From Dyadobacter bucti (GTDB lineage: Bacteria; Bacteroidota; Bacteroidia; Cytophagales; Spirosomataceae): DNA of 64,000 bases. The stretch covers positions 310,001 through 374,000 of the forward strand of contig NZ_SWFP01000001.1 of NCBI RefSeq assembly GCF_005869225.1, written 5' to 3'. Of this stretch, positions 53,576 to 63,200 are shown piece after piece (position 1 is the stretch's first letter; every line of letters begins with the position of its first letter). Both the position numbers and the translations under genes were made by a program. Under the pieces are notes generated by a model that worked only from the letters and a program-made list of their open reading frames with translations, was not told where the DNA came from and did not search any database.

Positions 53576-53619
53576 TGTTTTTAAGATTCAGGCTTAGGTA
53601 GTTTTGATTGTTCTATTAA

Positions 53620-55005
53620 ATGCCTCAAAACTATTATCCCATGGAGAAGGAATTGCTCTTTAAATACAATATACCCGGGCCACGCTACACCAGCTATCCA
53701 ACTGTACCTTACTGGCAGAAAACACCTCCAACCGAGCAAAAATGGGAAGAACTGGTACGCGACGCTTTCACAGTTTCGAACCACCGGGAAGGGATCAGCC
53801 TGTATGTCCATCTACCTTTCTGCGAAAGCCTTTGTACGTACTGCGGATGCAATACGCGGATCACCGTGAACCATGCCGTTGAAACAAAATACATCGATTC
53901 GGTACTGAAAGAATGGGAAATGTATCTTTCAGTTTTCGGGGATACAAAACCGGTGATCAGGGAACTGCACCTGGGAGGAGGAACACCTACTTTTTTCAGT
54001 CCGCTGAACTTGAAAAAACTGGTAAACGGTCTTTTAAATAACGCTGAAGTACATCCAAAAGCACAATTCGGGTTTGAAGCCCATCCCGGCAACACCACCG
54101 ACGAACATCTGAAAGCTTTGTATGAAACCGGATTTCGAAGGATCAGTATCGGTGTGCAGGACTTTAACCCGGTTGTGCTGGCGGCTATTAACCGGTACCA
54201 GACCTACGAACAGGTAAGGCAGCTCACAAACAAGGCGCGGGAGATCGGGTATACTTCGGTGAACTATGACATAATATATGGCCTGCCTCAGCAGAAAGCA
54301 TGTTATATGATGCAGACGATGCTACAGGTGATCCGCCTTAAACCCGACAGGATTGCCTTTTACAGTTACGCACACGTACCCTGGGTCAAACCGGGACAAA
54401 GAAATTTTACGGAACTGGACCTCCCGGATGCCGACAAAAAAATGGCGATCTACGAAACCGGAAGGAATGCACTTGAACTGGCAGGATATAAAGACATTGG
54501 TATGGACCATTTCGCTTTACCGGGTGATTCACTTTACACAGCACATGCTGAACAGCGTCTGCACAGAAATTTTATGGGCTATACCGATACCCCTACCCAG
54601 CTGCTCATCGGCCTTGGCGCTTCGTCTATCAGCGATACCTGGAACGGTTATGTACAAAATGAAAAGAAGGTTGAAGATTATTATCTGCGCATCGCCAAAG
54701 GACAGTTCCCGATCAGTCGGGGACATGAGCTGAGTCGGGAAGACTTGGTCCTGCGCCGCCATATCCTCCACATGATGACCCGGTTCGAAACTTCGTGGCG
54801 AAATGACAATGAAATTTGCGACCATATTTATAAAGCTATCGAAAGCCTGTCGGAAATGGAATTTGATGAGCTGGTGGAGATCGAGCCCTATCAGTTGCGG
54901 GTAACAGAAAAAGGAAAAGCATTCGTCAGGAACGTATGTATGGCCTTCGATGCGCGGCTCTGGGCAGAGCTTCCGCAAACCACGCTTTTCAGCCAGACGA
55001 TCTGA
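53620..55005 (+). CDS. hemN: Oxygen-independent coproporphyrinogen III dehydrogenase
   Basis: A 461-residue radical SAM protein; ATG 53641 is an alternative start 7 codons in. It begins LLFKYNIPGPRYTSYPTVPY, has the radical SAM cysteines C68, C72 and C75 in CESLCTYCGC, and LHLGGGTPTFF and GGDS-type family features. Known: HemN decarboxylates coproporphyrinogen without O2 in haem synthesis. It sits by the cbb3 genes, which need haem under low oxygen, and has FNR-like site D upstream. Confidence 0.95.
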   Translation: MPQNYYPMEKELLFKYNIPGPRYTSYPTVPYWQKTPPTEQKWEELVRDAFTVSNHREGISLYVHLPFCESLCTYCGCNTRITVNHAVETKYIDSVLKEWEMYLSVFGDTKPVIRELHLGGGTPTFFSPLNLKKLVNGLLNNAEVHPKAQFGFEAHPGNTTDEHLKALYETGFRRISIGVQDFNPVVLAAINRYQTYEQVRQLTNKAREIGYTSVNYDIIYGLPQQKACYMMQTMLQVIRLKPDRIAFYSYAHVPWVKPGQRNFTELDLPDADKKMAIYETGRNALELAGYKDIGMDHFALPGDSLYTAHAEQRLHRNFMGYTDTPTQLLIGLGASSISDTWNGYVQNEKKVEDYYLRIAKGQFPISRGHELSREDLVLRRHILHMMTRFETSWRNDNEICDHIYKAIESLSEMEFDELVEIEPYQLRVTEKGKAFVRNVCMAFDARLWAELPQTTLFSQTI

Positions 55006-55088
55006 CATTTTACTGTCAAATCAAATTCAGCGAAAGTTTCTCATTTCAATAAATCCTTGTTCCCTTAACCTGTGTCCCTTAACTTGGT

Positions 55089-56357
55089 ATGTTCGATACG
55101 GATATTTTAATACATACTCAAGTAATGACCCGGCATATTGAAATGCTCGACGCTCTTTTTAAACATGCTACCGAGGGGATTGTGGTCGTGGACAAAAGCG
55201 GTACGATTGTCATGCTGAATCCCAAAGCCACAGAGCTTTTCGGTTATCCCAATACCGAGCTGACAGGCAAAAAAATTGAAACACTGATCCCCCAGAGATT
55301 TAACCATAACCACGTTCAGTACCGGGACAAATACCTGGAAGAACCCCGGGCGCGCGGTATGGGGCACTTGATGGATTTGTATGCCCGGCGGCACGATGGA
55401 AGTGAATTTCCCGTAGAGGTAAGCCTGAGCCCGTTCAAAACGAGTGAAGGCGAGTTTGTAGTAAGCTTTGTAATTGATATTACAGAGCGAAAAATGCAGG
55501 AAAACCGCATCATCGAAGCAAATCTTGAAATCCAGAAACTGAATGCTGAACTGGAAGAAAGGGTAAGCCTGCGGACCAAAGAACTGGCTACCGCCATCAA
55601 AAAAGTAGAGCAGTCGCAGGAAGAAGTGATCCGTGCTTTGAAAAAAGAGCGGGAGCTGAATAACATGAAAAGCCAGTTTGTAACCATCGCTTCGCACGAG
55701 TTCAGGACACCATTGGCCACGATACTGTCTTCCGCCTCACTGATCGGCCGTTATCCGAAAACCGAGGATGAAGACAAACGACAAAAACATGTACTCAGGA
55801 TCAAGTCGGCGGTCACCAATCTGACGGAAATTCTGAACGATTTCCTGTCGATAGGCAAGCTGGAAGAAGGCCGTGTGCACAGTGTTCCGGTACTGATGGA
55901 CCTTCCCGAATTTTGCAAAAACCTGATCGAGGAAATAAAAGGGCTTTGTAAGGAAAGCCAGCAGATACAGTTTGGGTACGACGGAGCCGCGGAAGTATGG
56001 CTTGACAAGCAGTTGCTGCGCAATGTCATATTTAACCTCCTCTCCAATGCCATCAAATATTCGCCGGAAGGGAAATTCATATTTTTCAGGGTAAATACCG
56101 GCGCGGCGCTGGTTCACATCGAAATTGAGGACCAGGGTATTGGCATACCAACGGCCGACCAGGCCCATGTTTTTGAGCGTTTTTTCCGTGCCCATAATGC
56201 CGGCACTGCGCAGGGAACAGGGCTCGGTCTCAACATCGTTCAGAATTACATTGACCTGATGGGCGGGAAAGTAACATTTTCCAGCGAAGTCACGAAAGGC
56301 ACTACATTTCACATTACACTACCCAATCATCAGCCCGCTCCTGCGGGGAACGACTGA
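55089..56357 (+). CDS. PAS-domain sensor histidine kinase (FixL-like)
   Basis: A 422-residue soluble kinase. PAS domain about 17-137 (GIVVVDKSGTIVMLNPKATE, then RFNHNHVQYRDKYL and RRHDGSEFPVEVSLSPF), coiled coil about 140-195, HisKA with H203 (ASHEFRTPLATIL), and ATPase domain with NLLSNAIKYSPEG, DQGIGIP and GTGLGLNIV. H75 stands where FixL has its haem-ligating His, but many haem-free PAS domains share this His, so oxygen binding is unproved. It lies 53 bases before the receiver-CRP gene and is its likely partner. Confidence 0.9.
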   Translation: MFDTDILIHTQVMTRHIEMLDALFKHATEGIVVVDKSGTIVMLNPKATELFGYPNTELTGKKIETLIPQRFNHNHVQYRDKYLEEPRARGMGHLMDLYARRHDGSEFPVEVSLSPFKTSEGEFVVSFVIDITERKMQENRIIEANLEIQKLNAELEERVSLRTKELATAIKKVEQSQEEVIRALKKERELNNMKSQFVTIASHEFRTPLATILSSASLIGRYPKTEDEDKRQKHVLRIKSAVTNLTEILNDFLSIGKLEEGRVHSVPVLMDLPEFCKNLIEEIKGLCKESQQIQFGYDGAAEVWLDKQLLRNVIFNLLSNAIKYSPEGKFIFFRVNTGAALVHIEIEDQGIGIPTADQAHVFERFFRAHNAGTAQGTGLGLNIVQNYIDLMGGKVTFSSEVTKGTTFHITLPNHQPAPAGND

Positions 56358-56410
56358 ACTTTTACGGCAAAAAACTAATAAAAAATCTTTTAGAAAGAAC
56401 CGCTGACACA

Positions 56411-57475
56411 TTGGAAACGAGGAAAATATTATTGATCGAAGATAATCCCGAAATGCGGGAAAACACAGCAGAAATACTTGAACTGGCCAATTACGAAGTA
56501 TTGACTGCGAAAAACGGCAAAGAAGGCGTGCAAATGGCCGGCCAGTCGGAGCCGGACCTGATCATCTGCGATATTATGATGCCGGAACTCGACGGCTATG
56601 GTGTCCTGCATCTCCTCGGAAAAGACGATCGTACTTCCAACATACCGTTTGTTTTCCTGACAGCCAAAGCTGAAAAGGAGGATTACCGCAAAGGCATGAC
56701 CATGGGTGCCGACGACTACCTGACCAAGCCCTACGATGACGTGGAGCTGCTGAACGCTGTGGAAATGCGGCTGAAAAAAAGCGACAGGGTCAAACGTTCT
56801 TTCGACCGTTCTGCCGAGGGGCTGGATCAGTTTATACAAGAAGCCAAATCATTTGACCTGATCGTCAAACTGGCTGAGGATAAAAAGGTTAAGCTTCTCA
56901 AAAAGCGGGAGACGATCTATACCGAAGGAAGCTTTCCGTCCAATGTTTTTTTCCTGCAAAAAGGAAAAGTAAAGGCATACAAATCCAATGATAACGGGAA
57001 GGAGTATATCACTGACCTGTTCAAAGAAGGTGATTTCTTTGGCTACCTCGATCTTTTGCAAGGTGAACCCTACCAGGAAACGGCCATCGCGCTGGAATCC
57101 TCCGAAGTAGCGATGATCCCCAAAGATGACTTTTTCAATCTCTTGCAGGGAAACCGAGAAGTAGCCTCGAAGTTTATCAAAATGCTATCCAACGAGATCA
57201 AAGACAGGGAAGAACGCCTGCTTCAGCTGGCCTATAATTCGGTGCGGAAAAGGGTCGCCCAAGCATTGGTGATGCTCGTAAACCGCTACCAGGAAGACCG
57301 GTCCAAACCTTTTTCCATGGCCATCACCCGCGAAGACATTGCCTCTATGGTGGGTACAGCCACTGAAACCGTCATACGCACCCTGTCCGATTTCAAAGAC
57401 GAGCGCCTGGTGGACATGAAAGGCAGCCTGATCACCGTCCTGGACTACGACAAGCTGGCGAGGATGCGGAACTGA
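56411..57475 (+). CDS. Response regulator fused to a CRP/FNR-type transcription factor
   Basis: A 354-residue protein starting at TTG 56411 (next codons ETRKILLIEDNPEMREN). Receiver about 1-125 with D54 (IICDIMMPELDG) and K in YLTKPYDD; linker; cyclic-nucleotide-fold about 150-265 (LLKKRETIYTEGSFPSNVFF, GDFFGYLDLLQGEPYQETA); Crp-type helix-turn-helix about 290-350 (MAITREDIASMVGTATETVI). There is no Cys in the CRP part, so no FNR iron-sulfur cluster. It combines a FixJ-like receiver with a FixK-like effector. Likely phosphorylated by the kinase upstream and binding sites A to E. Confidence 0.9.
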   Translation: METRKILLIEDNPEMRENTAEILELANYEVLTAKNGKEGVQMAGQSEPDLIICDIMMPELDGYGVLHLLGKDDRTSNIPFVFLTAKAEKEDYRKGMTMGADDYLTKPYDDVELLNAVEMRLKKSDRVKRSFDRSAEGLDQFIQEAKSFDLIVKLAEDKKVKLLKKRETIYTEGSFPSNVFFLQKGKVKAYKSNDNGKEYITDLFKEGDFFGYLDLLQGEPYQETAIALESSEVAMIPKDDFFNLLQGNREVASKFIKMLSNEIKDREERLLQLAYNSVRKRVAQALVMLVNRYQEDRSKPFSMAITREDIASMVGTATETVIRTLSDFKDERLVDMKGSLITVLDYDKLARMRN

Positions 57476-57488
57476 GCGTCCGCAGACA

Positions 57489-57500
57489 TGATTTTTATCA
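57489..57500. promoter_or_regulatory. FNR/FixK-like dyad upstream of the unknown 597-residue gene (site E)
   Basis: TGATTTTTATCA, flanked by A and T, is a perfect TGAT-N4-ATCA dyad 13 bases after the regulator stop and 100 bases before the next start. Confidence 0.55.
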
Positions 57501-57600
57501 TTTAACAGCACCCTTCCGCATCAATTTTTCTCTTCTTTCAAAGTCCTAGCTTTGATATCGGGAACGCATTGTTCCTGTCTCATTAAAATCTGCGAAAAAC

Positions 57601-59394
57601 ATGTCCCATACTTTCCATATTCCGGTCCTGGGACTGGGGTACTCTGTTGATACACCAATCAAAGCCGCCCGGTATGGCATTTCCTCGGTGGCTTCTATCG
57701 TCGACGACGAACTTATTGAAAGGATCAGGAAATATCATACACTTCAAAACAACGAACATTTTATTCCGATCCCCGCCACCGAGGCAGATTACCGCGCCAA
57801 ACGCATCACTGCTTATCTGGACCTGATGGATCGGATCGTAAACAGGCAATTTGAAGCGCTGCGACAGGAACCTTTTGAAGAAGGCAGGGAAATCTCTCGC
57901 TATTTTGAGCTACTGCCGGAAACGGCACCTTTGAAAATACAATACGGAGAAATGCTCGCTACCGAAGACCCGGTTGAAAAATCACGACTACAGAACGAGC
58001 TGAGGAACAACCTCACAAAGGGCGCGATTGATGTAAATATTATGTCAAAAGTAGATAAAATGAACCGGGGCACTGATGGCGAACTTTTGGACGAAATCTA
58101 TTCCGATGCTTCAGCGGCCCTGCGGGGGTTCGCAATGAGCACACTCCACTCGTCCCTGATACTTTCGGCAGGCATGAATCCCAGGCTTTACAATTACCTA
58201 GAACAATTTGAAGATTTTTATCCGGATGAAAACGGGAAATTCAGAAAAAAGGTAATCCTAAAGGTAAGCGATTTCCGCTCTGCTTTTATACAGGCAAAGT
58301 TTCTTGCAAAAAAAGGGATATGGGTATCCGAATTCAGGATCGAATCGGGACTGAACTGCGGCGGGCATGCTTTCGCGACTGAGGGGTATCTGCTCGGTCC
58401 GATCCTGGAAGAATTCAAAGCAAAAAAACAGGAAATGCGGGTGGAATTGTTTGCACTTTACCGATCTGCCTTGGAAGCCAAAGGCAGAAAAACAGCGCGC
58501 ATACCGGAGATACGTATTACGGTTCAGGGAGGGATAGGTACCGCAGAGGAAGACCGTTTCCTGCTCCGGCATTATGAAGTGGACGCCACCGGCTGGGGCA
58601 GTCCGTTCCTGCTTGTCCCTGAGCTGACGAATGTGGACGAAGCAACATTAAAAGATCTCGTAACAGCCGAGAGCGAGGATTTTTATGTCAGTAATTCTTC
58701 GCCTCTGGGTGTGCTTTTTAATAATTTCAAAAAGAGCAGCGCAGAAAAACAGCGGCTGGAACGGATTGCCAAAGGAAGGCCGGGAAGTCCTTGCAAAAAG
58801 AAATATCTCGTTTCCAACACAGAATTCACCACAGAACCGATATGCACCGCATCCAGGCAATATCAGAACCTTAAAATCAAACAGTTACAGGCAATTACGC
58901 CTCAGCCGGCAGACTACGAGCAGCAGTTCAACGCCATTACAGAAAAGCTCTGCCTTTGCGAAGGATTAAGCACTGCGGCCCTGCTGGAAAACAAATTGCT
59001 CAAAACGGGTGAAAACAAGTCTGTTGCGATATGTCCGGGCCCCAATCTTTCATGGTTTTCCAAGATTTATTCTGTGGAAGAAATGGTAGGCCACATTTAT
59101 GGCAAGATCAATCTGCTGGCCAACGTGAACCGTCCGAATATGTTCATCAACGAACTGAACCTGTATGTGGATTATCTGAAAAAAGACATGGAGCTGCATG
59201 CGGAAACGCTGACCGATAAGAAACAGAAATATTTTCAAAAATTCAGAGAACAGCTGCTGGCGGGAATTGCGTACTATAATACCCTGGTTGCCGATTTCAC
59301 ACACCAGACCGAAGCATATAAACAGAAAATGCTGGATGAGCTAAAAGCGGCTTCCGCAAGCCTGGAAGCACTTTGTCCGGTAGCGGCAGTCTGA
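57601..59394 (+). CDS. Unrecognised protein, possibly a flavin TIM-barrel enzyme with a Cys-rich tail
   Basis: A 597-residue cytoplasmic protein I cannot name. It starts MSHTFHIPVLGLGYSVDTPI, like the first strand of nitronate monooxygenase/PfaD-type flavin barrels. G-rich NCGGHAF (252-258) resembles their AGGH motif, and QGGIGT (309-314) followed by DATGWGSPFLL resembles their phosphate-binding strands. Then come five cysteines at 398, 415, 451, 453 and 478, which could bind a metal or Fe-S cluster, and a helical tail (about 500-590). Site E and the neighbours suggest use under low oxygen. Function is unknown. Confidence 0.6.
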   Translation: MSHTFHIPVLGLGYSVDTPIKAARYGISSVASIVDDELIERIRKYHTLQNNEHFIPIPATEADYRAKRITAYLDLMDRIVNRQFEALRQEPFEEGREISRYFELLPETAPLKIQYGEMLATEDPVEKSRLQNELRNNLTKGAIDVNIMSKVDKMNRGTDGELLDEIYSDASAALRGFAMSTLHSSLILSAGMNPRLYNYLEQFEDFYPDENGKFRKKVILKVSDFRSAFIQAKFLAKKGIWVSEFRIESGLNCGGHAFATEGYLLGPILEEFKAKKQEMRVELFALYRSALEAKGRKTARIPEIRITVQGGIGTAEEDRFLLRHYEVDATGWGSPFLLVPELTNVDEATLKDLVTAESEDFYVSNSSPLGVLFNNFKKSSAEKQRLERIAKGRPGSPCKKKYLVSNTEFTTEPICTASRQYQNLKIKQLQAITPQPADYEQQFNAITEKLCLCEGLSTAALLENKLLKTGENKSVAICPGPNLSWFSKIYSVEEMVGHIYGKINLLANVNRPNMFINELNLYVDYLKKDMELHAETLTDKKQKYFQKFREQLLAGIAYYNTLVADFTHQTEAYKQKMLDELKAASASLEALCPVAAV

Positions 59395-59461
59395 ATTTTT
59401 TAGCGAGCAAGCTACCCCGGCACAAAATTTTTTAAGGTGTCTGCGGGAGGTTGTTTGGACA

Positions 59462-59481
59462 GATCCGGTAGAAACCGGATC
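59462..59481 (+). terminator. Short hairpin between the unknown gene and terC
   Basis: GATCCGGT and ACCGGATC pair perfectly around AGAA, 67 bases after the unknown gene's stop and 52 bases before terC. No clear U-run follows. Terminator or leader element. Confidence 0.4.
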
Positions 59482-59533
59482 ATCCAGCATTTTCCTATCT
59501 TGCCAGCCATTGAACTCACTGACGACCATATTT

Positions 59534-60262
59534 ATGGATTTCGAAATTATAGTATCGCTTCTGACCCTCGTTGCACTGGAGGCTGTCCTGGGAATTGACA
59601 ATGTAATTTTTATCTCCATCATTGCGGGCAAACTGCCTGAAAACCAACAAAAAAAGGCGAGACAATACGGACTGATCCTGGCCGGTGTGCTTCGGATCAT
59701 ACTGCTGCTGCTGATTTCCTTTATCATGCGGCTCGACAAAGATCTGTTTGTCGTTTTCGGAAACGGCTTTTCGGGAAAAGAGCTGGTGTTGCTGGCCGGA
59801 GGGCTGTTCCTTCTTTATAAAAGTTCGAAGGAAATTTACCATAAAATGGAGGGCGAGGCTGGCGACCAGACTAAAAACTTAAAGGTTTCAACCTTCGGAG
59901 ACGTACTTATACAGATCCTGATCATGGACATGGTTTTTTCTATTGATTCCATAATAACGGCTATCGGAATGGTAAAAGAAGTATGGGTAATGTATGTGGC
60001 GGTGATAGTAACGGTATTGATTATGCTTGTGGCCGCGGAACCTATCAGCAACTTTGTGAACAAGCACCCTGCGTTCAAAATGCTCGCACTGTCTTTCCTG
60101 CTGCTGATCGGCTTTTCGCTCATCAGCGAAGGTCTGGGCGTTGAGATACCGAAAGGGTACATTTACTTCTCTATGGCATTTTCACTGCTGGTGGATGTTT
60201 TCCAGATGAAAATGAACAAACAGGGTGGCACGCCGGTCAAGACCAACGAGCATTACGAATGA
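59534..60262 (+). CDS. TerC-family membrane protein
   Basis: A 242-residue protein from ATG 59534 (MDFEIIVSLLTLVALEAVLG); a TTG 24 bases earlier is less likely. Seven or so membrane segments. The motifs LEAVLGIDNVIFISIIAGKL and IMDMVFSIDSIITAIGM carry the paired acidic residues of TerC/YkoY proteins. Known: relatives export manganese or metallate protein secretion; this member's ion is not shown. It ends 9 bases into the convergent PAS gene. Confidence 0.9.
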   Translation: MDFEIIVSLLTLVALEAVLGIDNVIFISIIAGKLPENQQKKARQYGLILAGVLRIILLLLISFIMRLDKDLFVVFGNGFSGKELVLLAGGLFLLYKSSKEIYHKMEGEAGDQTKNLKVSTFGDVLIQILIMDMVFSIDSIITAIGMVKEVWVMYVAVIVTVLIMLVAAEPISNFVNKHPAFKMLALSFLLLIGFSLISEGLGVEIPKGYIYFSMAFSLLVDVFQMKMNKQGGTPVKTNEHYE

Positions 60263-63200
60263 GGCGCGTTATCAGTCTTGGTTTCGTCTGAGATATTTCT
60301 GATAATGCCGTCGAGCTCGTTGGCTGATGTCAGAATGTGGCCCAGCAGCATCTCTTTTTCCACAGGAGAATTCTCATAGTTTTTGACCAGGTCGACCAGC
60401 CCCATGAGCCGCGCAAGCGGGGCGCGTACAACATGTGACTGAATCCATGCAATGTTCTGCAGTTTTTCATTCTGCATCTCAATGGCCTCCACATACTTCA
60501 TCCGTTCCGTTACATCGTGTCCTATCGAAACCCAGTGCGTGATCACACCATTTTCGTTTTCGATCGGGTTCAGCGAAAGGCGCACCCAGTATTGCTCGCC
60601 GCTTTTCTTGTATTGAATCGTCTCCAATTGGGCCGAACGGCCTTTTCTGATTACCGATTCCATAGGATCAGCCTCCTCGGTTTTGTCGGGGTTCGCCAAA
60701 ATACTTATCCTTTTGCCAATGATTTCGTCACGCGAATAACCGGTCAATTTCACAAAAGCCTCGTTCACATACCGTATTATCACCTGCATTTTATTGTCCG
60801 GCTCGGCTATCAGCACCGAATCATTTGCATGGGTGATCACCGACTCGAGCATTTTAAGATGATGTTCCTCTTCTTTCATGCGTGTAATATCCCGCATCAC
60901 CCCGATCATCCTTACAGCGTTTCCTTCATCATTTCTCAGGATATATGCATTTTCCTGAACATAGGCAAAACCGTCATCTGCCCTCTTGAACTGGTATTCT
61001 TCCTGCCAGCTGTTGCACGAAGAGTCGGCCAGCGCTCCGGAGAGGCTTGTTTCTATCCTGTTTTTGTCTGGCGGATAAATGTTCGCATACCACGACCCGA
61101 CGGGATAACATTCCGCATGGGTCTCAAAGCCGAAAATGCGGGTAAAACCTTCGCCCCACTGGATATGGTCTTTATTGATGTCCCAATCAAAAATGGCATC
61201 TTTTGTTGCCTTATTGACATATTCATACCGCTCGTTACTGATTTTCAACGCGTCTTCCGCATGCTTCCTGTCTGTGATATCCAGGCCAATACATTGTATT
61301 TCAAACGGTTCGCCCAGGAAGTTGGTAAGGCAGATCAAATGCCAGTAAGTGGAGCGCACACCACCACGTTCGGAAAACTTGTCGAGTTCCAGCTGGAATA
61401 TCGTTCCCGGATTATTGATGCAATCCTGTGAGGTTCTCAACAGACTTTCATGATGGCACGGCGCAACGGTAGCCAGCGCGCTTTTGCCGTCCATATCCTG
61501 TCCATCAAATATCCACCCGAAATCCTCCCTGTACTTGTTATTATAATAGGTATAATTGCCGTCAAGGTCTACGCGCATCACGTAGTTCGTCTGCGCATCC
61601 ACAATGCTTCGCAGCCGCGACTCGCTTTTCAGGAGCTGCTGCTGTATTTTTTTACTGTCCGTAATATCCAGGCAAGCCCCCAGCATCACTACCGGATTAC
61701 CGTTTTCATCGGTTTTTACCCTGCCCCATGATTTCAGATGTCTTATTTCACCGTTCGGGTGAACGATCCTTTCTTCAAAAACAACATCGTTTCTGGTCTG
61801 AACAAGACTTTGTATGTGATCCGAAACGCGCTCCTTGTCGTCCTCATGAATAATGCTGAGATATCCCTCAAAAGTCGCCTTTACCACGGCCTTATCCAGA
61901 CCGTAAATACTATACAGGCCGTCGGACCATTGGACCACGTCGCTAACCATGTCCCACTGCCAGTTGCCAAAATGTGCCAGTTCTTCCCCCTGCTTCATCA
62001 AAAAAGAAGATTCTTCCAGAAGCTCCGATTTCTGCCTGTTTTCCAGAATGATCTGCAATATCGAAGCGCACCTGTTCACCACCTTTAATTCTTCCTCTTC
62101 GGGTTCCTTTTTCTCATTGTAATATACCCCGAAAGTTGCCATCACCTCTCCTTCCGAGCTGATGATCGGATGCGACCAGCAGGCGCGGAGGTTGTATTGC
62201 AGGGCAAGGTGCTTATAGTCGGCCCATACAGGGTCGTTGGCAATATCACTGACTATGACAGTCTTCTTAAAGAATGCGGCCGCGCCGCACGATCCGGCTG
62301 ACGGGCCCATGGCTACGCTATCCGCCATCTCGCAATATGCTTCCGGAAGCGATGGTGCCAGCCAGTGCCGGAGATGGTTGTCTATTACCTTATATATAGA
62401 GCAATGCATATTGGGAAATATTTCCTCGATGCCCCTCAGGTATTTCGATAAGAGTGTCTGGATTTCAGTATCTCCGGAGGAATTGATTTCGAGTACGGAT
62501 TTCTCGAGACGACCGAGTTCCTCCATACGTTTGGTCTCGGTGATATCCACCATTAATCCCCTCGCACACACGGGCCGGCCGTTTTCCCGTATTACCGACA
62601 CCACATCCTTGATCCATACAACATTTCCGTCTGCCTTGATCATCCTGTACTCGCAGGTGTAGTTGCGGTTCCTTTTCAGTTGGCGCTGGCAATAGTCAAT
62701 CGCTTCTGCTCGGTCTGCCGGGTGAATATGGTTTTTCCAGAATTCCCGTTCGCTCAGCCATTCCATGGGTGTAAAACCAAGGATATCCTGTACATGGTCG
62801 CTCACAAAGAAAAATTCCATTGTATCGAGGTCTGCCTCCCAGACAATTCCGCGGATGGTCTGAATGAGCGATTCAAACTGGTTTCTTGACTCCGTCAGCG
62901 ACTGTTCGGTTTGCCTTATTTCAGTAATGTCCTGGGCCGCCCCGAAAATCCGGGTGATACCATCTTTGTGCTCGACCTGCCCTGTTGTCCTGATCCAGCG
63001 TTCGTTGCCTTTGGCGGTCATGATACGCGCCTGAAAATCAAACAGGCTGCCGTCTTCAATGGCTTTTTCCACCAATGCGATAAAATTCCGTCTGACACCC
63101 TCTTCCACATAAAACGCCAACACACTTTCGAAGGTCGGATCATAAGCCGGGCCGACCTCGTGGATATCACGCACCACTTCCGACCACGTCACCTCATTGG

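Larger units (their letters stand above)
52863..53619. other. Repeat-filled region between the SafE-like gene and hemN
   Basis: No gene is supported. It contains the palindrome at 52880, the four-unit array (52926-53488) and FNR-like site D. Confidence 0.85.

Noticed and set aside
55089-55500. Haem-binding FixL PAS domain
   Set aside because: A His (H75) in an HxxYxxxY context matches the FixL position, but the same pattern is common in PAS domains without haem, so the haem claim is not made.
59395-59533. Manganese (yybP-ykoY) riboswitch before terC
   Set aside because: TerC-family genes often have one, but I could not find the conserved core. Only a short hairpin at 59462-59481 is present.
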